Assembly: GCA_011321725.1 (NCBI GenBank)
Contig: DROX01000046.1
Span: 1 to 43,779, forward strand
From: Nitrospirota bacterium
GTDB taxonomy: Bacteria; Nitrospirota; Thermodesulfovibrionia; Thermodesulfovibrionales; JdFR-85
DNA length: 43,779 nt
Reading direction: 5' to 3'
This document shows, in pieces, positions 7,853-17,391 of this stretch. A program made the position numbers and the translations under genes. Below the pieces are notes generated by a model, which was not told the origin of the DNA, searched no databases, and saw only the letters and a list, made by a program, of their open reading frames with translations. Position 1 is the stretch's first letter. Every line of letters starts with the position of its first letter.

Positions 7853-8509
7853 TTGAAAAAGTACCCTGAAATAGATGAGCTGATACAGGCTATCGTGCAA
7901 GGGGAAGCACATCTCTCTGTAAACCTTGCAGAAGCTCTTATTGCCAAAGGCCTTACCATAGAGTCCATCATCCAGGATGGATTAACCGCAGCGCTCCAGT
8001 CACTGAACGCCAAGTGTACCAACGAGGAGTTCAATCTACTGGAGATTGTGCTTGCAGGCAGGGCAATGATGGCTGTAATGGACAATGTAATTATACGATA
8101 TCTCCCACCTGCCAGGGCTACCGAGTCAGTGCCTGAGAAGACCCTTGTACTGGGCACAATTGAGGGTGATATACATGAACTTGGCAAACATGTTGTAAAG
8201 ATGCTTCTCAGATCCAGTGGCTACAGGGTGATAGACATCGGGAAAGACATAAGACCGGAGGAGTTTGTGGAAAGGGCCATTCAGCAGGATGCAGGTTATA
8301 TAGGGGTAAGCAGCCTCCTTACCACCACCATCCCCTCAATCAGAAGGATAAAGGAACTGCTCAACAAGGCAGGCAGGCCTGACATAAAGGTCATAGCAGG
8401 TGGCGGTGCAATACAGCAGACCTCCAGGGACGATCTCAATGTGGACTTTGTAGCACAAAGCGCCTTTGACATACTCAACTACCTTAAAAACCTGCAAGAC
8501 GAGGGATAA
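7853..8509 (+). CDS. Corrinoid (B12-binding) protein, MtbC/MtaC-like
   Basis: This 218-residue protein has the two-domain corrinoid protein layout: a helical cap (about residues 1-90) and a Rossmann B12-binding domain. The base-off cobalamin signature D-x-H-x-x-G is present as GDIHELGK, with D106 and H108. It is followed by SSLLTTT near 157 and AGGGAI near 183, which line the corrin site. Such proteins carry a methyl group between a substrate-specific methyltransferase and a second methyltransferase. The start is TTG with no clear Shine-Dalgarno. The UroD-like partner starts 7 bases after the stop. No substrate-specific methyltransferase is adjacent, so the methyl donor, if any, is unknown. 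Confidence 0.85.
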   Translation: MKKYPEIDELIQAIVQGEAHLSVNLAEALIAKGLTIESIIQDGLTAALQSLNAKCTNEEFNLLEIVLAGRAMMAVMDNVIIRYLPPARATESVPEKTLVLGTIEGDIHELGKHVVKMLLRSSGYRVIDIGKDIRPEEFVERAIQQDAGYIGVSSLLTTTIPSIRRIKELLNKAGRPDIKVIAGGGAIQQTSRDDLNVDFVAQSAFDILNYLKNLQDEG

Positions 8510-8516
8510 TGGGCCT

Positions 8517-9533
8517 ATGAATTCCTATGAAAGGGTGCTGAACAGTCTGAAGAAAAAGCAGACAGACAGGGTTCCTGTGGTCCCCGAAGTCTTTGGTGTC
8601 ACGGCAAAGGCCGCGGGATACAGCATATATGATTATGTAACCAGTCCGTCCAGGCTCGCAGAAAGCCAGTTACATGCAAGAAGGCTAATCGGACACGACA
8701 TGGTCTTTGCCTTTGCTGACCTCTCAGTTGAATCAGAGGCCATAGGTTGTGAACTGGAATACAAAGAAGAGGCCTACCCGGTAGTGAGAAAGCCCCTGAT
8801 TGAAAACCTGAAAGAGATTCACACCCTGGATCTACCAGATCCTCAAAAGGATGGAAGGATGCCTGTTGTGATTGAGGCAACCACACGTCTCAGGGATGTG
8901 GTGGCTGATACCTGCATAGTAGCAGCATGTGTGATGGGTCCAATGAGCATAGCCGGCCAGCTCATTGGACTTGAGGGGCTTCTTTACCACATTGTGGACA
9001 GTCCGGATGAGGTGGATAAAGTTCTTGACTATACAGAAGAGGTAACAAGAAGCTATGGCAATGCGCTGCTACAGGCAGGCGCCCACTGCCATATCATATT
9101 TGACCCGGTAGCCTCACCCATGGTGGTACCTCGGGATGTCTTCAGGAGGCTTGAACTGCCCAGGCTCAAGAGGCTCTTCAGAGAGTTCAAAGAGAAAGGA
9201 AGCCTTGTAAGCTGGCTCAGCATCGCTGGCAATACAAAGAATATCCTCCCCTTCTACAGGGATGCCAATGTGGAGCTTGCCACAGTGGACTACACTGTCT
9301 CAATCCCGGAGGCCTTTGACCTCCTGGGAGATATCGCGGTAAATGGAAACCTGAGGCCCTTCTCATTTGTATCCAGCAGCCCCGAGAAGATAAAGGAGGA
9401 GGCAAAAAAGTGCCTGAAGGAGAGGGGCAACAGGTGGGGTTATCTCCTGGGTTCAGGATGTGAGGTTCCCATAGAGGCAGAACTGGACAATATAAAGCCT
9501 CTTGTAGAGGCCTCACTGGAGTTCAGCCCGTAG
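8517..9533 (+). CDS. Uroporphyrinogen decarboxylase/MtaA-like protein with altered zinc motif
   Basis: The 338 residues match the UroD-like superfamily that includes cobalamin:CoM and cobalamin:THF methyltransferases (MtaA, MtbA). MtaA-type enzymes bind zinc through H-x-C plus a distant Cys. Here the expected LHICGNT block reads WLSIAGNT near residue 233, so both H and C are replaced (S and A). The distal cysteine survives in GSGCEVP near 318. Pairing with the adjacent corrinoid gene is certain from spacing, but the methyl-transfer chemistry would have to differ or be lost. The start at MNSYERV was chosen because the longer frame overlaps the corrinoid gene by 44 bases and GAGGG precedes this ATG. 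Confidence 0.8.
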   Translation: MNSYERVLNSLKKKQTDRVPVVPEVFGVTAKAAGYSIYDYVTSPSRLAESQLHARRLIGHDMVFAFADLSVESEAIGCELEYKEEAYPVVRKPLIENLKEIHTLDLPDPQKDGRMPVVIEATTRLRDVVADTCIVAACVMGPMSIAGQLIGLEGLLYHIVDSPDEVDKVLDYTEEVTRSYGNALLQAGAHCHIIFDPVASPMVVPRDVFRRLELPRLKRLFREFKEKGSLVSWLSIAGNTKNILPFYRDANVELATVDYTVSIPEAFDLLGDIAVNGNLRPFSFVSSSPEKIKEEAKKCLKERGNRWGYLLGSGCEVPIEAELDNIKPLVEASLEFSP

Positions 9534-9555
9534 CGAAACAGAGAAGAGGTATAGC

Positions 9556-10890
9556 ATGTCTCAACGCATCAAAGACAGAGGCATCTCCGAGGAATGGGTA
9601 AGTTCCGCCCTTTCCACGGTAATAAAGTTGAGCAATATCATAGGGTATCTTCCAGGTGATATTGAGATGACACTGAAGACTGTGGCAGAGGAGGTTTACC
9701 AGCTCTTCTGCCCTGAGTTCTGTTGTGTTTATATGGTGGACGATAAGGGATCCCTTGAATTCACCACACACAGGGGGCTGGACAGCCCTGCACCTGACCT
9801 GCACATTGACCATTCCATGGGGTCATGTATTGCACTCAGGGATGGTCTGCCCTATGTCGCCTGTGAGAACACAAGCTGCCCGAACAGGGGTATGTATGGT
9901 GCACCTGAATTCAGCCATATCTGCATCCCCATGGTCACCGGCAGTGAGGCTTACGGGGTGATCTCTGTCACCTTCCCTGCAGGAAGGAGGCTTGAAAGGA
10001 ACGAGATTGACGTACTCCTTGCGATAACATGCCAGACATCTGCAGCAATACAACGATATCGCCTTTTTGAAAAGATCAGGAGGGAAAAATCAGAGATAGA
10101 GGATGCCTACAGGGAGATCAAGAGGCTCAACGAGATGCTTGAAGGCAAGATTGTTGAGCTGAAGAAGACACAACAGAGACTCATCCAGTCGGAGAAGCTT
10201 GCAGCAACAGGGATGCTCTCCGCAGGACTCTGTCACGAGATAAACAACCCACTGAGTGTCATCCTGAACAGAATTGAGTGTCTGAGGATGGAGGCAGAGG
10301 AACTGACCCTGCCAGCTCAGCTGATGAAAGACCTTGATGTAATCTACACCAATGCATCCAAGGTCTCGGGTATAGTACAGGACCTTCTTATATTCTCAAG
10401 GCACCAGCCTGTCAGGTTTGACTATATAGATCTAAGGTTACTGATTGAGAAGGTTCTGTACATGCTGGATGATGACCTGAAGAGGAGTGGTTGTAGGGTA
10501 CACATTGAGATTACCGGTGGCTACCACACCCTTTATTGCGACAAGGAGAGGATTGAACATGTCTTCACCAATATCCTCTCCAATGCAATTGATGCGATGC
10601 CAGAGGGTGGCAATATTCACATATATACCCGTGCCTCAGAAGAGAGAAAGGGCTATCTTGAGATCTCAATCGCCGACGAGGGGGTGGGTATCCCAGAGGA
10701 ATACATACACAGGATATTTGACCCTTTCTTCACCACAAAGAGCCTTGGTAAAGGCACCGGGCTTGGTCTCAGTATATGTTACGGCATAGTGAAGGCCCAC
10801 AAGGGTGAGATCCGTATAAAAAGTATCCCTGACAGGGGAAGCACATTCACCGTGGTACTACCCTGCAGAGAAGAGGTGCTTAAGCAATGA
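9556..10890 (+). CDS. Soluble GAF-domain histidine kinase
   Basis: This 444-residue cytoplasmic kinase has a GAF domain (about residues 20-170) with several cysteines ([14 protein letters not shown]), then a coiled coil around 175-215. The H box is [15 protein letters not shown], with the phospho-accepting His near 227, followed by an HATPase domain with the N box [18 protein letters not shown] and GKGTGLGLS. There is no membrane segment. It overlaps the NtrC-type regulator by 4 bases (ATGA), so the two form a clear two-component pair. The kinase may take its input from the upstream c-heme sensor or from the corrinoid pair, or sense through its own GAF domain; this is inference. It resembles NtrB-type kinases in its C-terminal half. 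Confidence 0.88.
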   Translation: MSQRIKDRGISEEWVSSALSTVIKLSNIIGYLPGDIEMTLKTVAEEVYQLFCPEFCCVYMVDDKGSLEFTTHRGLDSPAPDLHIDHSMGSCIALRDGLPYVACENTSCPNRGMYGAPEFSHICIPMVTGSEAYGVISVTFPAGRRLERNEIDVLLAITCQTSAAIQRYRLFEKIRREKSEIEDAYREIKRLNEMLEGKIVELKKTQQRLIQSEKLAATGMLSAGLCHEINNPLSVILNRIECLRMEAEELTLPAQLMKDLDVIYTNASKVSGIVQDLLIFSRHQPVRFDYIDLRLLIEKVLYMLDDDLKRSGCRVHIEITGGYHTLYCDKERIEHVFTNILSNAIDAMPEGGNIHIYTRASEERKGYLEISIADEGVGIPEEYIHRIFDPFFTTKSLGKGTGLGLSICYGIVKAHKGEIRIKSIPDRGSTFTVVLPCREEVLKQ

Positions 10891-12272
10891 AACAGGCCAG
10901 GGATATACCAAAGGTGCTGGTTATTGAGGATGACGCACAGATGCTTGAGAACTACTCAAGGATGCTGAAGAGGTTCGGATACGATTGCATTATGGAACCC
11001 AGCAGTGACAATGCCCTTAAAACCCTTAAGATTTCAAAGCCGGATATAATCCTGACGGATCTGAGGATGCCTGGAAGCAGCGGGTTTGATATTATATCAG
11101 CAGTAAAACGGTCCGATCCCGACATCCCTGTGGTTCTGATTACAGCCTATGCAGATATTCCCACAGCTGTGGAGGCGATCAAAAAGGGGGCCTTTGACGT
11201 GATTGCAAAACCCTTCACATCGGAACAACTGCAGATCGTTCTTGAGAGGGCACTTACACAGAAACTACTGATGGATGAAAACAGGAGGCTTAAGGAACAG
11301 TTGAGGGGCACCACAGAAGTAGAGATCATAGCAAAGAGCCCACCCATGCGGGAGATACTTGCCCTCATAGAACGGATAAGCCACACAGATGCAAATATCC
11401 TTGTAACCGGAGAAAGTGGAACAGGCAAAGAGATGGTTGCAAGGATGATCCACCAGAGGAGCCAGAGGGCCGGCATGCCCTTCATCCCGGTGGATTGTGC
11501 AGCCATCCCGGAAAACCTCATAGAAAGTGAACTCTTCGGCTATGAAAAGGGTGCCTTCACAGGAGCTACCACCAGCAGGGAGGGGCTTTTTGAGGCAGCA
11601 AATGGAGGCACTGTATTTCTTGATGAGGTTGCAGAACTGCCTTTGCTCATGCAGTCAAAGCTGCTGAGGTTGCTCCAGGAGCGTAAAGTGAGGCGGCTGG
11701 GGAGCAACAGATTCATATCCCTGAATGTAAGGATCATATCAGCCACCAACAGGGATCTCAACAGATCTGTCTCAGAGGGCCACTTCAGGGAGGACCTCTA
11801 CTACCGCCTCAATGTCATAAATATACACCTGCCACCACTGAGGGAACGAAGGGAGGACATACCCCTGCTGGCGCTTCATTTCCTGAAGCGTTACTCGGTG
11901 ACATACGAAAAAAACATCAGGGGCATTTCACCGGAGGTGATGGAACTACTTGAGGGATACAGCTGGCCAGGCAATGTAAGGGAACTCCAGAACATCATGG
12001 AAAGGGCGGTTATACTCTGCAACGATGATTACCTCACCCTGCATGATATACCAAGTGAGTTCCTAACACTAAAGGATGATACCTTACAGATATTTACCAC
12101 CTATCATAGTGCCAAGGAGACCTTTGAAAAACAATACCTCCAGAATCTCATCAGAAGCGTCTCTGGAAATATCTCAAAGGCTGCCAGGGTGGCTGGCCTC
12201 AACAGAAGGACGATATACAGGCTTCTGAAAAAACATGACATCAAAGTTGGTATTGATGACCCCTCTCACTGA
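10887..12272 (+). CDS. NtrC-family sigma-54-dependent response regulator
   Basis: The 461 residues show all three domains. The receiver has D58 in ILTDLRMPG. The AAA+ domain has Walker A GESGTGKE, the sigma-54 contact loop GAFTGA and Walker B GGTVFLDE. A Fis-type helix-turn-helix lies at the C-terminus (ISKAARVAGLNRRTIYRLLK). It should activate sigma-54 promoters when phosphorylated by the kinase encoded just upstream, with which it overlaps by 4 bases. No convincing -24/-12 promoter (TGGCAC-N5-TTGC) was found by eye near the candidate targets, so its regulon may lie outside this window. Confidence 0.92.
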   Translation: MKQARDIPKVLVIEDDAQMLENYSRMLKRFGYDCIMEPSSDNALKTLKISKPDIILTDLRMPGSSGFDIISAVKRSDPDIPVVLITAYADIPTAVEAIKKGAFDVIAKPFTSEQLQIVLERALTQKLLMDENRRLKEQLRGTTEVEIIAKSPPMREILALIERISHTDANILVTGESGTGKEMVARMIHQRSQRAGMPFIPVDCAAIPENLIESELFGYEKGAFTGATTSREGLFEAANGGTVFLDEVAELPLLMQSKLLRLLQERKVRRLGSNRFISLNVRIISATNRDLNRSVSEGHFREDLYYRLNVINIHLPPLRERREDIPLLALHFLKRYSVTYEKNIRGISPEVMELLEGYSWPGNVRELQNIMERAVILCNDDYLTLHDIPSEFLTLKDDTLQIFTTYHSAKETFEKQYLQNLIRSVSGNISKAARVAGLNRRTIYRLLKKHDIKVGIDDPSH

Positions 12273-12281
12273 GACATTTCT

Positions 12282-12399
12282 GTCACATGTGTCACTATTG
12301 TCACAACATGATAATCTCCTCTTTTTCCAGTCATTTTCAGAGACTAAAGAAAAGTGACTGGGGCATATATGTCACACCTGGCGGGTCTTGATATCAAGA
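12282..12399. promoter_or_regulatory. Operator-rich leader of the Crp/Fnr gene
   Basis: Three copies of GTCAC occur at exact 9-bp steps (12282, 12291, 12300). GTGAC and GTCAC form a loose inverted pair at 12354-12375. A perfect 14-bp palindrome TCTTGATATCAAGA lies at 12386-12399 and carries two FNR-like half sites without a spacer. These may serve autoregulation of the downstream Crp/Fnr gene or mark binding sites of the NtrC-type protein. Confidence 0.45.
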
Positions 12400-12459
12400 A
12401 TATCCCTTATTTTCAACATCTTCCTTAAAGGCATGTTTCTTGATATGTAATCCAAGAAA

Positions 12460-13173
12460 ATGGGGAGAAATTTGGACATCCATATTATTGCCAAATTAAG
12501 GAATCTGCATTGCCTGAGCCTTCTGCAGGAGAAAAGCCTCCTGAGGATAGCAGAGGTTACGAGCGAGAGGCTCGTCTTCAGGGATGAGGTGCTCTTTGAG
12601 GAAGGCGAGAATGTGGGTTATCTTTATATGGTCTGCACTGGTAGGGTGAAGCTCTTCAAGGTTTCACCCGAGGGCAGGGAACTGATAATAAGGATAGCGG
12701 GGCCAGGAGACCTCTTTGGATGCGAGTCACTCTTCAGGGAGGACAGGTTCCTCATGAGCGCAGTGGCACTGGAGGAATCGGAGATCATACTCATGCCTGC
12801 AGAGATATTCAAGGAGGTATTCATCTCCGAGACAGGACCTGCCGGGCTAAAACTACTTGAGAGTCTATCCACATGCATACAGCAGTTAATCGGCCTGGTT
12901 GATGACCTTGCCTTCAAGGATGTGGAACTGAGGATTCTTGACAGGCTTTACAATCTCAGCTGCGACTCATCGGTGTCTGAGACGGTAACAATCCGCCTGA
13001 CCCATCAGGATATCGCCTCCATGGTGGGTACCGTAAGGGAGGTCGTCTCACGGACGATGTCAAAACTGAAAAGGAAAGGGGTTGTCGTAGATAGCACTGT
13101 AAGGGGTTTCAGGGTGCACAGGGAAAGGCTTCAGGAGCTACTGGAACAGAAATACTCATATATAAAGCCCTGA
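12460..13173 (+). CDS. Crp/Fnr-superfamily transcriptional regulator
   Basis: This 237-residue regulator has an N-terminal cyclic-nucleotide-binding-like beta barrel (about residues 15-130), a dimer helix and a C-terminal winged helix. The helix-turn-helix reads LTHQDIASMVGTVREVVSRT. The recognition helix has R-E-x-x-S-R, similar to the R-E-x-x-x-R of Crp that reads GTGA-type half-sites. Only scattered cysteines are present and the N-terminal cluster motif of FNR is absent, so it is more likely DNR/NNR- or HcpR-like, sensing NO or another signal. It is the obvious candidate reader of the GTRAC-N4-GTYAC sites in this window. The ATG used lacks a good Shine-Dalgarno, so the start is uncertain. 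Confidence 0.85.
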   Translation: MGRNLDIHIIAKLRNLHCLSLLQEKSLLRIAEVTSERLVFRDEVLFEEGENVGYLYMVCTGRVKLFKVSPEGRELIIRIAGPGDLFGCESLFREDRFLMSAVALEESEIILMPAEIFKEVFISETGPAGLKLLESLSTCIQQLIGLVDDLAFKDVELRILDRLYNLSCDSSVSETVTIRLTHQDIASMVGTVREVVSRTMSKLKRKGVVVDSTVRGFRVHRERLQELLEQKYSYIKP

Positions 13174-13338
13174 TATCATCTGTTACAGGCGCTGTCTATG
13201 AAAGAAATAAAACTAATAAAGTGAAGGGATGTAAATGGGGAGGTATGTACTTTATCTTCTAATCAATATCCTTCTTGGTATCTGTTGCACAAACTCCATG
13301 CTGAGACAGGCTACAGGGTGGTCTGACCTTACAGGGGT

Positions 13339-13379
13339 GTAACTTTTGTCACTGAAAATGGGTTCATCTAACTTATATA
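13339..13379 (+). promoter_or_regulatory. Class II-like promoter of the bc-complex operon
   Basis: The operator GTAACTTTTGTCAC (13339-13352) is followed by TGAA. A TATATA box starts at 13374, 28.5 bp from the operator centre. That matches the spacing seen before the second sensor kinase. The predicted transcript start near 13386 leaves a short leader with AGGGGA before the ATG at 13413. Confidence 0.65.
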
Positions 13380-13412
13380 TTTACTTGTACATTATTTCCG
13401 CAAGGGGAAGAT

Positions 13413-15245
13413 ATGCCAAAGAGAACATTTGAAGTGGTAATACCGGACTACAAATACTGGAGGCAGAATATCAAATGCCAGACAGGATGCCCTGTCAATA
13501 CCGACTCAAGAGGGTATGTAAGGGCGATCTCCCAGGGAGACTATGAAAAGGCCTACTGGATCGCAAGGCTGCCAAACCCTCTGGCCTCCATATGTGGCCG
13601 CATCTGTGGCGCTCCCTGCGAGCTTGCATGCCGGAGGGGTGGTATAGATGCATCCGTCTCCATCAGGGCACTGAAAAGGTTCGTTACCGAGAGATACGGT
13701 GCAGAGGTGTATCAGGAAAAGAAGGAGTTCACCGAGAGATTCAAAGAGATCTTCAAGAAAGAAGGCACCGGAATTGAGGGCATCGCAAAAGACACATCCC
13801 GGCCAATATCCATAGTGGGAGCTGGTCCGGCAGGGCTTGCCTGTGCTCATGAACTGGCACTAATGGGTTACAGACCCGTTATATATGAGATGGAAAAGGT
13901 AGCCGGTGGTATGTGCGCCCTGGGGATACCACCGTACAGGCTTCCCAGGGAGATACTCCAGGCAGAGATTGATGCCATAAAGGCCCTTGGTGTGGAAATA
14001 AGGCTTGGTACCATGATCGGCAGGGATATATCCCTCAGGGAACTGTATGACAACTCTGCCTCTGTGCTTCTTGCAGTTGGGGCAAAGAAATCCAGGATCC
14101 TTGAGATGCCCGGCAGCAACAGCAAGGGTGTATATGGTGGTGTGGATTTCCTGAAGAAGGTTGCCCTTGGTGAGGAAGTGGAGATAGGTCCCAGCGTTGT
14201 AGTCATAGGTGGTGGCAATGTGGCATACGATGTTGCAAGGACAGCCATCAGACAAAAGGGTGTGGAGTCTGTCACCCTTGTATGTATTGAAAAATACGAG
14301 GAGATGCTCGCCGATAAGATTGAGATAGAGGAAGGAGAAGAGGAAGGTATACAGAGGATAAACAGCTTTGGCCCCCAGAGGATAAATGCCGATATAAACG
14401 GGACAGTGGAATCGGTTACATTCATAAAATGCATATCCGTATTTGACAGTGAAGGAAAGTTTAACCCCAGGTTTGACGAGTCAGAGACCCTTGATATAGC
14501 GGCTGATACGGTGTTCTTCGCCATAGGACAGGCCTTTGATCTGTCCTTTCTTGATAATGTTGATCTCCCCATAGAGAGGACCGAAAGGGGAATGATAAAG
14601 GTTGGTCCTGATGGTGTAAGCACCTCTGTTGCCGGGCTTTTTGTTGCCGGTGATCTCGCCCACGGGCCAAGGCTTGTTATAGATGCGGTAGCATCGGGAA
14701 AGAAGGCTGCCATGGCAATACATGAATATATAAGCGGGAGGAAACTGAAGCTGAGCATTACAGAAGCCCACACCGAGGAGTATGCAGGAGAGGTCTCAGA
14801 CAATGAGGTCCAGCATCCAGAGGACTACGAGAAGATCAAAAGGAGACCCGTCCCTACCCTGCCTCCTGAAGAGAGGAAAAAGGATGTTCGCACCGTTGTT
14901 GAAAAGGGTTACACAGAGGATATGGCAGAGGAGCAGGGAAGCAGGTGTCTTAACTGCAAGGTAAACACCATATTCAATGGTGACAGGTGCATACTCTGCG
15001 GTGGATGTGCTGATGTCTGTCCAGAGTACTGCCTGAGGCTGGTAAGCCTTGAAAGCATAAGATGTGATGAGACCCTGCTTTCTCTATACAAAAACAGGTA
15101 CGGAAAAGACCCCTATGGCTCCGGCTCTGCAATCATAAAGGATGACGAAAGATGCATAAGATGCGGATTATGCGCCAAGAGGTGCCCTGTCAATGCAATT
15201 ACAATGGAGAGATTTATCTTCAAGGAGGTGTATGTAGATGAGTGA
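13413..15245 (+). CDS. GltD-like FAD/NAD(P) oxidoreductase with [4Fe-4S] clusters
   Basis: This 610-residue protein has the glutamate-synthase small-subunit layout. An N-terminal cysteine-rich Fe-S domain (CQTGCP, then CGRICGAPCELAC) precedes an FAD-binding GAGPAGLACA near residue 139 and an NAD(P)-binding VIGGGNVAYDVA near 269. It ends in two ferredoxin-type motifs, CILCGGCADVCP and CIRCGLCAKRCP. It heads the operon with the Rieske and cytochrome b genes and overlaps the Rieske start by 8 bases. No large GltB subunit is present, so it is probably an electron-transfer module serving the bc complex, on the cytoplasmic face. The direction of electron flow is unknown. Confidence 0.82.
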   Translation: MPKRTFEVVIPDYKYWRQNIKCQTGCPVNTDSRGYVRAISQGDYEKAYWIARLPNPLASICGRICGAPCELACRRGGIDASVSIRALKRFVTERYGAEVYQEKKEFTERFKEIFKKEGTGIEGIAKDTSRPISIVGAGPAGLACAHELALMGYRPVIYEMEKVAGGMCALGIPPYRLPREILQAEIDAIKALGVEIRLGTMIGRDISLRELYDNSASVLLAVGAKKSRILEMPGSNSKGVYGGVDFLKKVALGEEVEIGPSVVVIGGGNVAYDVARTAIRQKGVESVTLVCIEKYEEMLADKIEIEEGEEEGIQRINSFGPQRINADINGTVESVTFIKCISVFDSEGKFNPRFDESETLDIAADTVFFAIGQAFDLSFLDNVDLPIERTERGMIKVGPDGVSTSVAGLFVAGDLAHGPRLVIDAVASGKKAAMAIHEYISGRKLKLSITEAHTEEYAGEVSDNEVQHPEDYEKIKRRPVPTLPPEERKKDVRTVVEKGYTEDMAEEQGSRCLNCKVNTIFNGDRCILCGGCADVCPEYCLRLVSLESIRCDETLLSLYKNRYGKDPYGSGSAIIKDDERCIRCGLCAKRCPVNAITMERFIFKEVYVDE

Positions 15246-15711
15246 TAAGAACCCTGAAAAAGGAGAGGTGTCAAGGCGCGACTTTCTTGGACTGGCAGCC
15301 ATTGGGACCGCTGTTTTATCAGCCCTTGGGGTTCTGGCTGGGGTACTCAGGATATTCAAACCTGATGTACATTTTGAGGAGTCAAAGAAATTCAAGATCG
15401 GCAAGCCAGAACAGTTTCCCGTTGGCACTGTGAAGAAATTTGACGACAAGAAACTGTTTGTCTTCTCTGACGAGGATGGTTTTTATGCCATAACGGCTGT
15501 ATGCCAGCATCTTGGCTGCATAGTGTATAAGACAGACTGGGGCTTCCAGTGTCCATGTCACGGCTCAAAGTATGATCAGATGGGTAATGTCATTGGCGGA
15601 CCTGCTCCAAGAGGGCTACCCTGGTTCAAGATTGAACAGCTTGTTGACGGCTCCCTTGTTGTTGATGCATCAAAAGAGGTCCCCAAGGGAACAAAATACA
15701 TATATGTCTAA
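15238..15711 (+). CDS. Rieske [2Fe-2S] protein of a bc-type complex
   Basis: The Rieske subunit passes one electron from quinol to a c-type cytochrome. The cluster ligands are in CQHLGC near residue 91 and CPCHGSKYD near 108. A Tat-like N-terminus (SRRDFLGLAAIG) followed by a hydrophobic stretch anchors the protein with its cluster domain in the periplasm. The length, 157 residues, suits a compact Rieske protein. It overlaps the gene before it and lies 26 bases ahead of cytochrome b. Together with the c-type cytochromes it forms the quinol-oxidising branch that commonly accompanies clade II nos clusters. Confidence 0.93.
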   Translation: MSDKNPEKGEVSRRDFLGLAAIGTAVLSALGVLAGVLRIFKPDVHFEESKKFKIGKPEQFPVGTVKKFDDKKLFVFSDEDGFYAITAVCQHLGCIVYKTDWGFQCPCHGSKYDQMGNVIGGPAPRGLPWFKIEQLVDGSLVVDASKEVPKGTKYIYV

Positions 15712-15737
15712 TGATCAAACTAATGAGAGGTTGAAAA

Positions 15738-17294
15738 ATGGGTGAGGTAAATCAGTCAGGCATTGCCAAGTTTTTGAACAACATCAGGTCATTAAAAAAA
15801 TCCTTTTTGGGCTCATTCTTAAGAAGCGGCAAGCCCACCTCTGACAAATCCAGGGCAGCCGTGATGTTTAACAACTTCTTCCTCCATATACAGGGGGTAA
15901 AGACACACATCAACACACTAAGACCAACCTACACTTTTGGTTTCGGTTTGATATCACTCTACCTGCTGATCATCGTGGTTATCTCAGGTGTACTGCTCAT
16001 GGTCTACTACAACCCATCCGTAACGGAGGCATACAACAAAATCAAGGATCTTAAATACGTCGTATTTGGTGGCAACCTGCTGAGGAACATCCACAAATGG
16101 TCTGGAGAGGGCATGATCATATTCGTGCTCCTTCATATGGCAAGGGTCTTCTATACAGGTTCGTACAAGAAGGGCAGGGAATTCAACTGGGTGATAGGAA
16201 TAGTTCTTCTCATACTCATGTTTGGTATGAACCTATCCGGTTATATGCTTCCCTGGGACCAGCTTGCTTACTGGGCGCTACTGATAGTGGCAAACATTAT
16301 CAACTCCCCGAAGGAGATCACGGACTCACTTGGGATAACCCAGTACTTTGATATAGGCGGGTTCTTCAAGGAGCTGTTCCTTGGTGGGACAAACCCCACA
16401 CAGGAATCCCTTACAAGGGTCTATCTCCTGCATATATGGCTTCTGCCCATGTTCCTCTTTCTTTTCCTAGGGATACACTTCTGGAGGATCAGAAAGGACG
16501 GCGGGCTTACAAGACCGGATACATTTGAAAGGAAAGACAGTGATATCTACTACGTAAACCCACCCGAAAAGACAGGTGGTATATTCCCCACCTACAAGAC
16601 CTACGGGCTAATGGAGCTTGCACGAGGTAGAACACCGGCGGTGGACAAGGATGTGGAGAACACCGTGTTGAGCTGGCCCAATCTCCTGATAGCTGAGCTG
16701 GCCATCTTCGTGTTAACCCTCGCAGGGGTAATTGCCTATGCCTACTTTGTGGATGCTCCCTTCAAGGAGCCCGCAAATCCCCTTATCCCTGAAAACCCTG
16801 CAAAGGCACCCTGGTACTTCCTGGGATTGCAGGAACTGCTTTCCTACTCTGCCTTCATGGGCGGTGTCGGACTTCCGGGGCTTGCGCTCCTTGGGCTTGC
16901 CCTGATCCCCTACCTGGACAGAGAGGAGGACAGGGTTGGTATATGGTTTACGAACAGGCAGGGGGTTACGGTAGCACTTCAGTCCTTCATAATCGGCACC
17001 ATCGTGGTGATCGGAATCCTTGCCTTCGTTGTAAACTTCGGCTGGTTCAGGAACTGGTGGCCCAATGTCCCCCAGATTTTGATTACCCTGATCAACCCCG
17101 GAAACATATGGGTTGGCTTCATGATTGTGTATTCACTCTTTGTGATAAAGAAGACCGGTTCTACGAGGATGGGTGCAATCGCCCTGTTTACAATGTTCCT
17201 TGTAAGCTATGTGATCTTTACAGCCATGGGTACCTACTTCAGAGGTCCCAACTGGGACTTCTTCTGGTCAAAGAGCCAGTGGCCTATACATTAA
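15738..17294 (+). CDS. Cytochrome b (b6 plus subunit IV fused) of a bc-type complex
   Basis: The 518-residue membrane protein begins with a hydrophilic stretch of about 55 residues, followed by the cytochrome b core. Heme ligands are visible as two His pairs: H-x13-H in IHKWSGEGMIIFVLLH, and H-x14-H in LHIWLLPMFLFLFLGIHF. The 14-residue spacing in the second helix is typical of b6-type proteins. The subunit IV region is fused at the C-terminus and carries KAPWYFLGLQE where the PEWY quinol-site motif normally sits, so the PEWY glutamate is absent. The gene is between the Rieske and hexaheme cytochrome genes. The product probably oxidises menaquinol. Confidence 0.9.
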   Translation: MGEVNQSGIAKFLNNIRSLKKSFLGSFLRSGKPTSDKSRAAVMFNNFFLHIQGVKTHINTLRPTYTFGFGLISLYLLIIVVISGVLLMVYYNPSVTEAYNKIKDLKYVVFGGNLLRNIHKWSGEGMIIFVLLHMARVFYTGSYKKGREFNWVIGIVLLILMFGMNLSGYMLPWDQLAYWALLIVANIINSPKEITDSLGITQYFDIGGFFKELFLGGTNPTQESLTRVYLLHIWLLPMFLFLFLGIHFWRIRKDGGLTRPDTFERKDSDIYYVNPPEKTGGIFPTYKTYGLMELARGRTPAVDKDVENTVLSWPNLLIAELAIFVLTLAGVIAYAYFVDAPFKEPANPLIPENPAKAPWYFLGLQELLSYSAFMGGVGLPGLALLGLALIPYLDREEDRVGIWFTNRQGVTVALQSFIIGTIVVIGILAFVVNFGWFRNWWPNVPQILITLINPGNIWVGFMIVYSLFVIKKTGSTRMGAIALFTMFLVSYVIFTAMGTYFRGPNWDFFWSKSQWPIH

Positions 17295-17391
17295 CTGTTT
17301 CGTCTTTCCTTTCTGGAAGATGAAGATATTCGGCCTTAAAGAGAATACAGGGAGTATGGAATCTTAAAACTAACGAGGGAGAGAGGCTATT

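Noticed and set aside
12376-12396. Sigma-54 promoter candidate (CTGGCGGGTCTTGAT)
   Set aside because: The GC of the -12 element is missing; other GG...GC pairs near target genes have wrong spacing.
13290-13315. Sigma-54 promoter candidate (TTGGTATCTGTTGC)
   Set aside because: GG and GC are 8 bases apart rather than 10.
13868-14803. 311-codon antisense frame
   Set aside because: It lies fully opposite the GltD-like gene, whose Fe-S, FAD and NAD motifs prove its strand; this is a codon-bias shadow.
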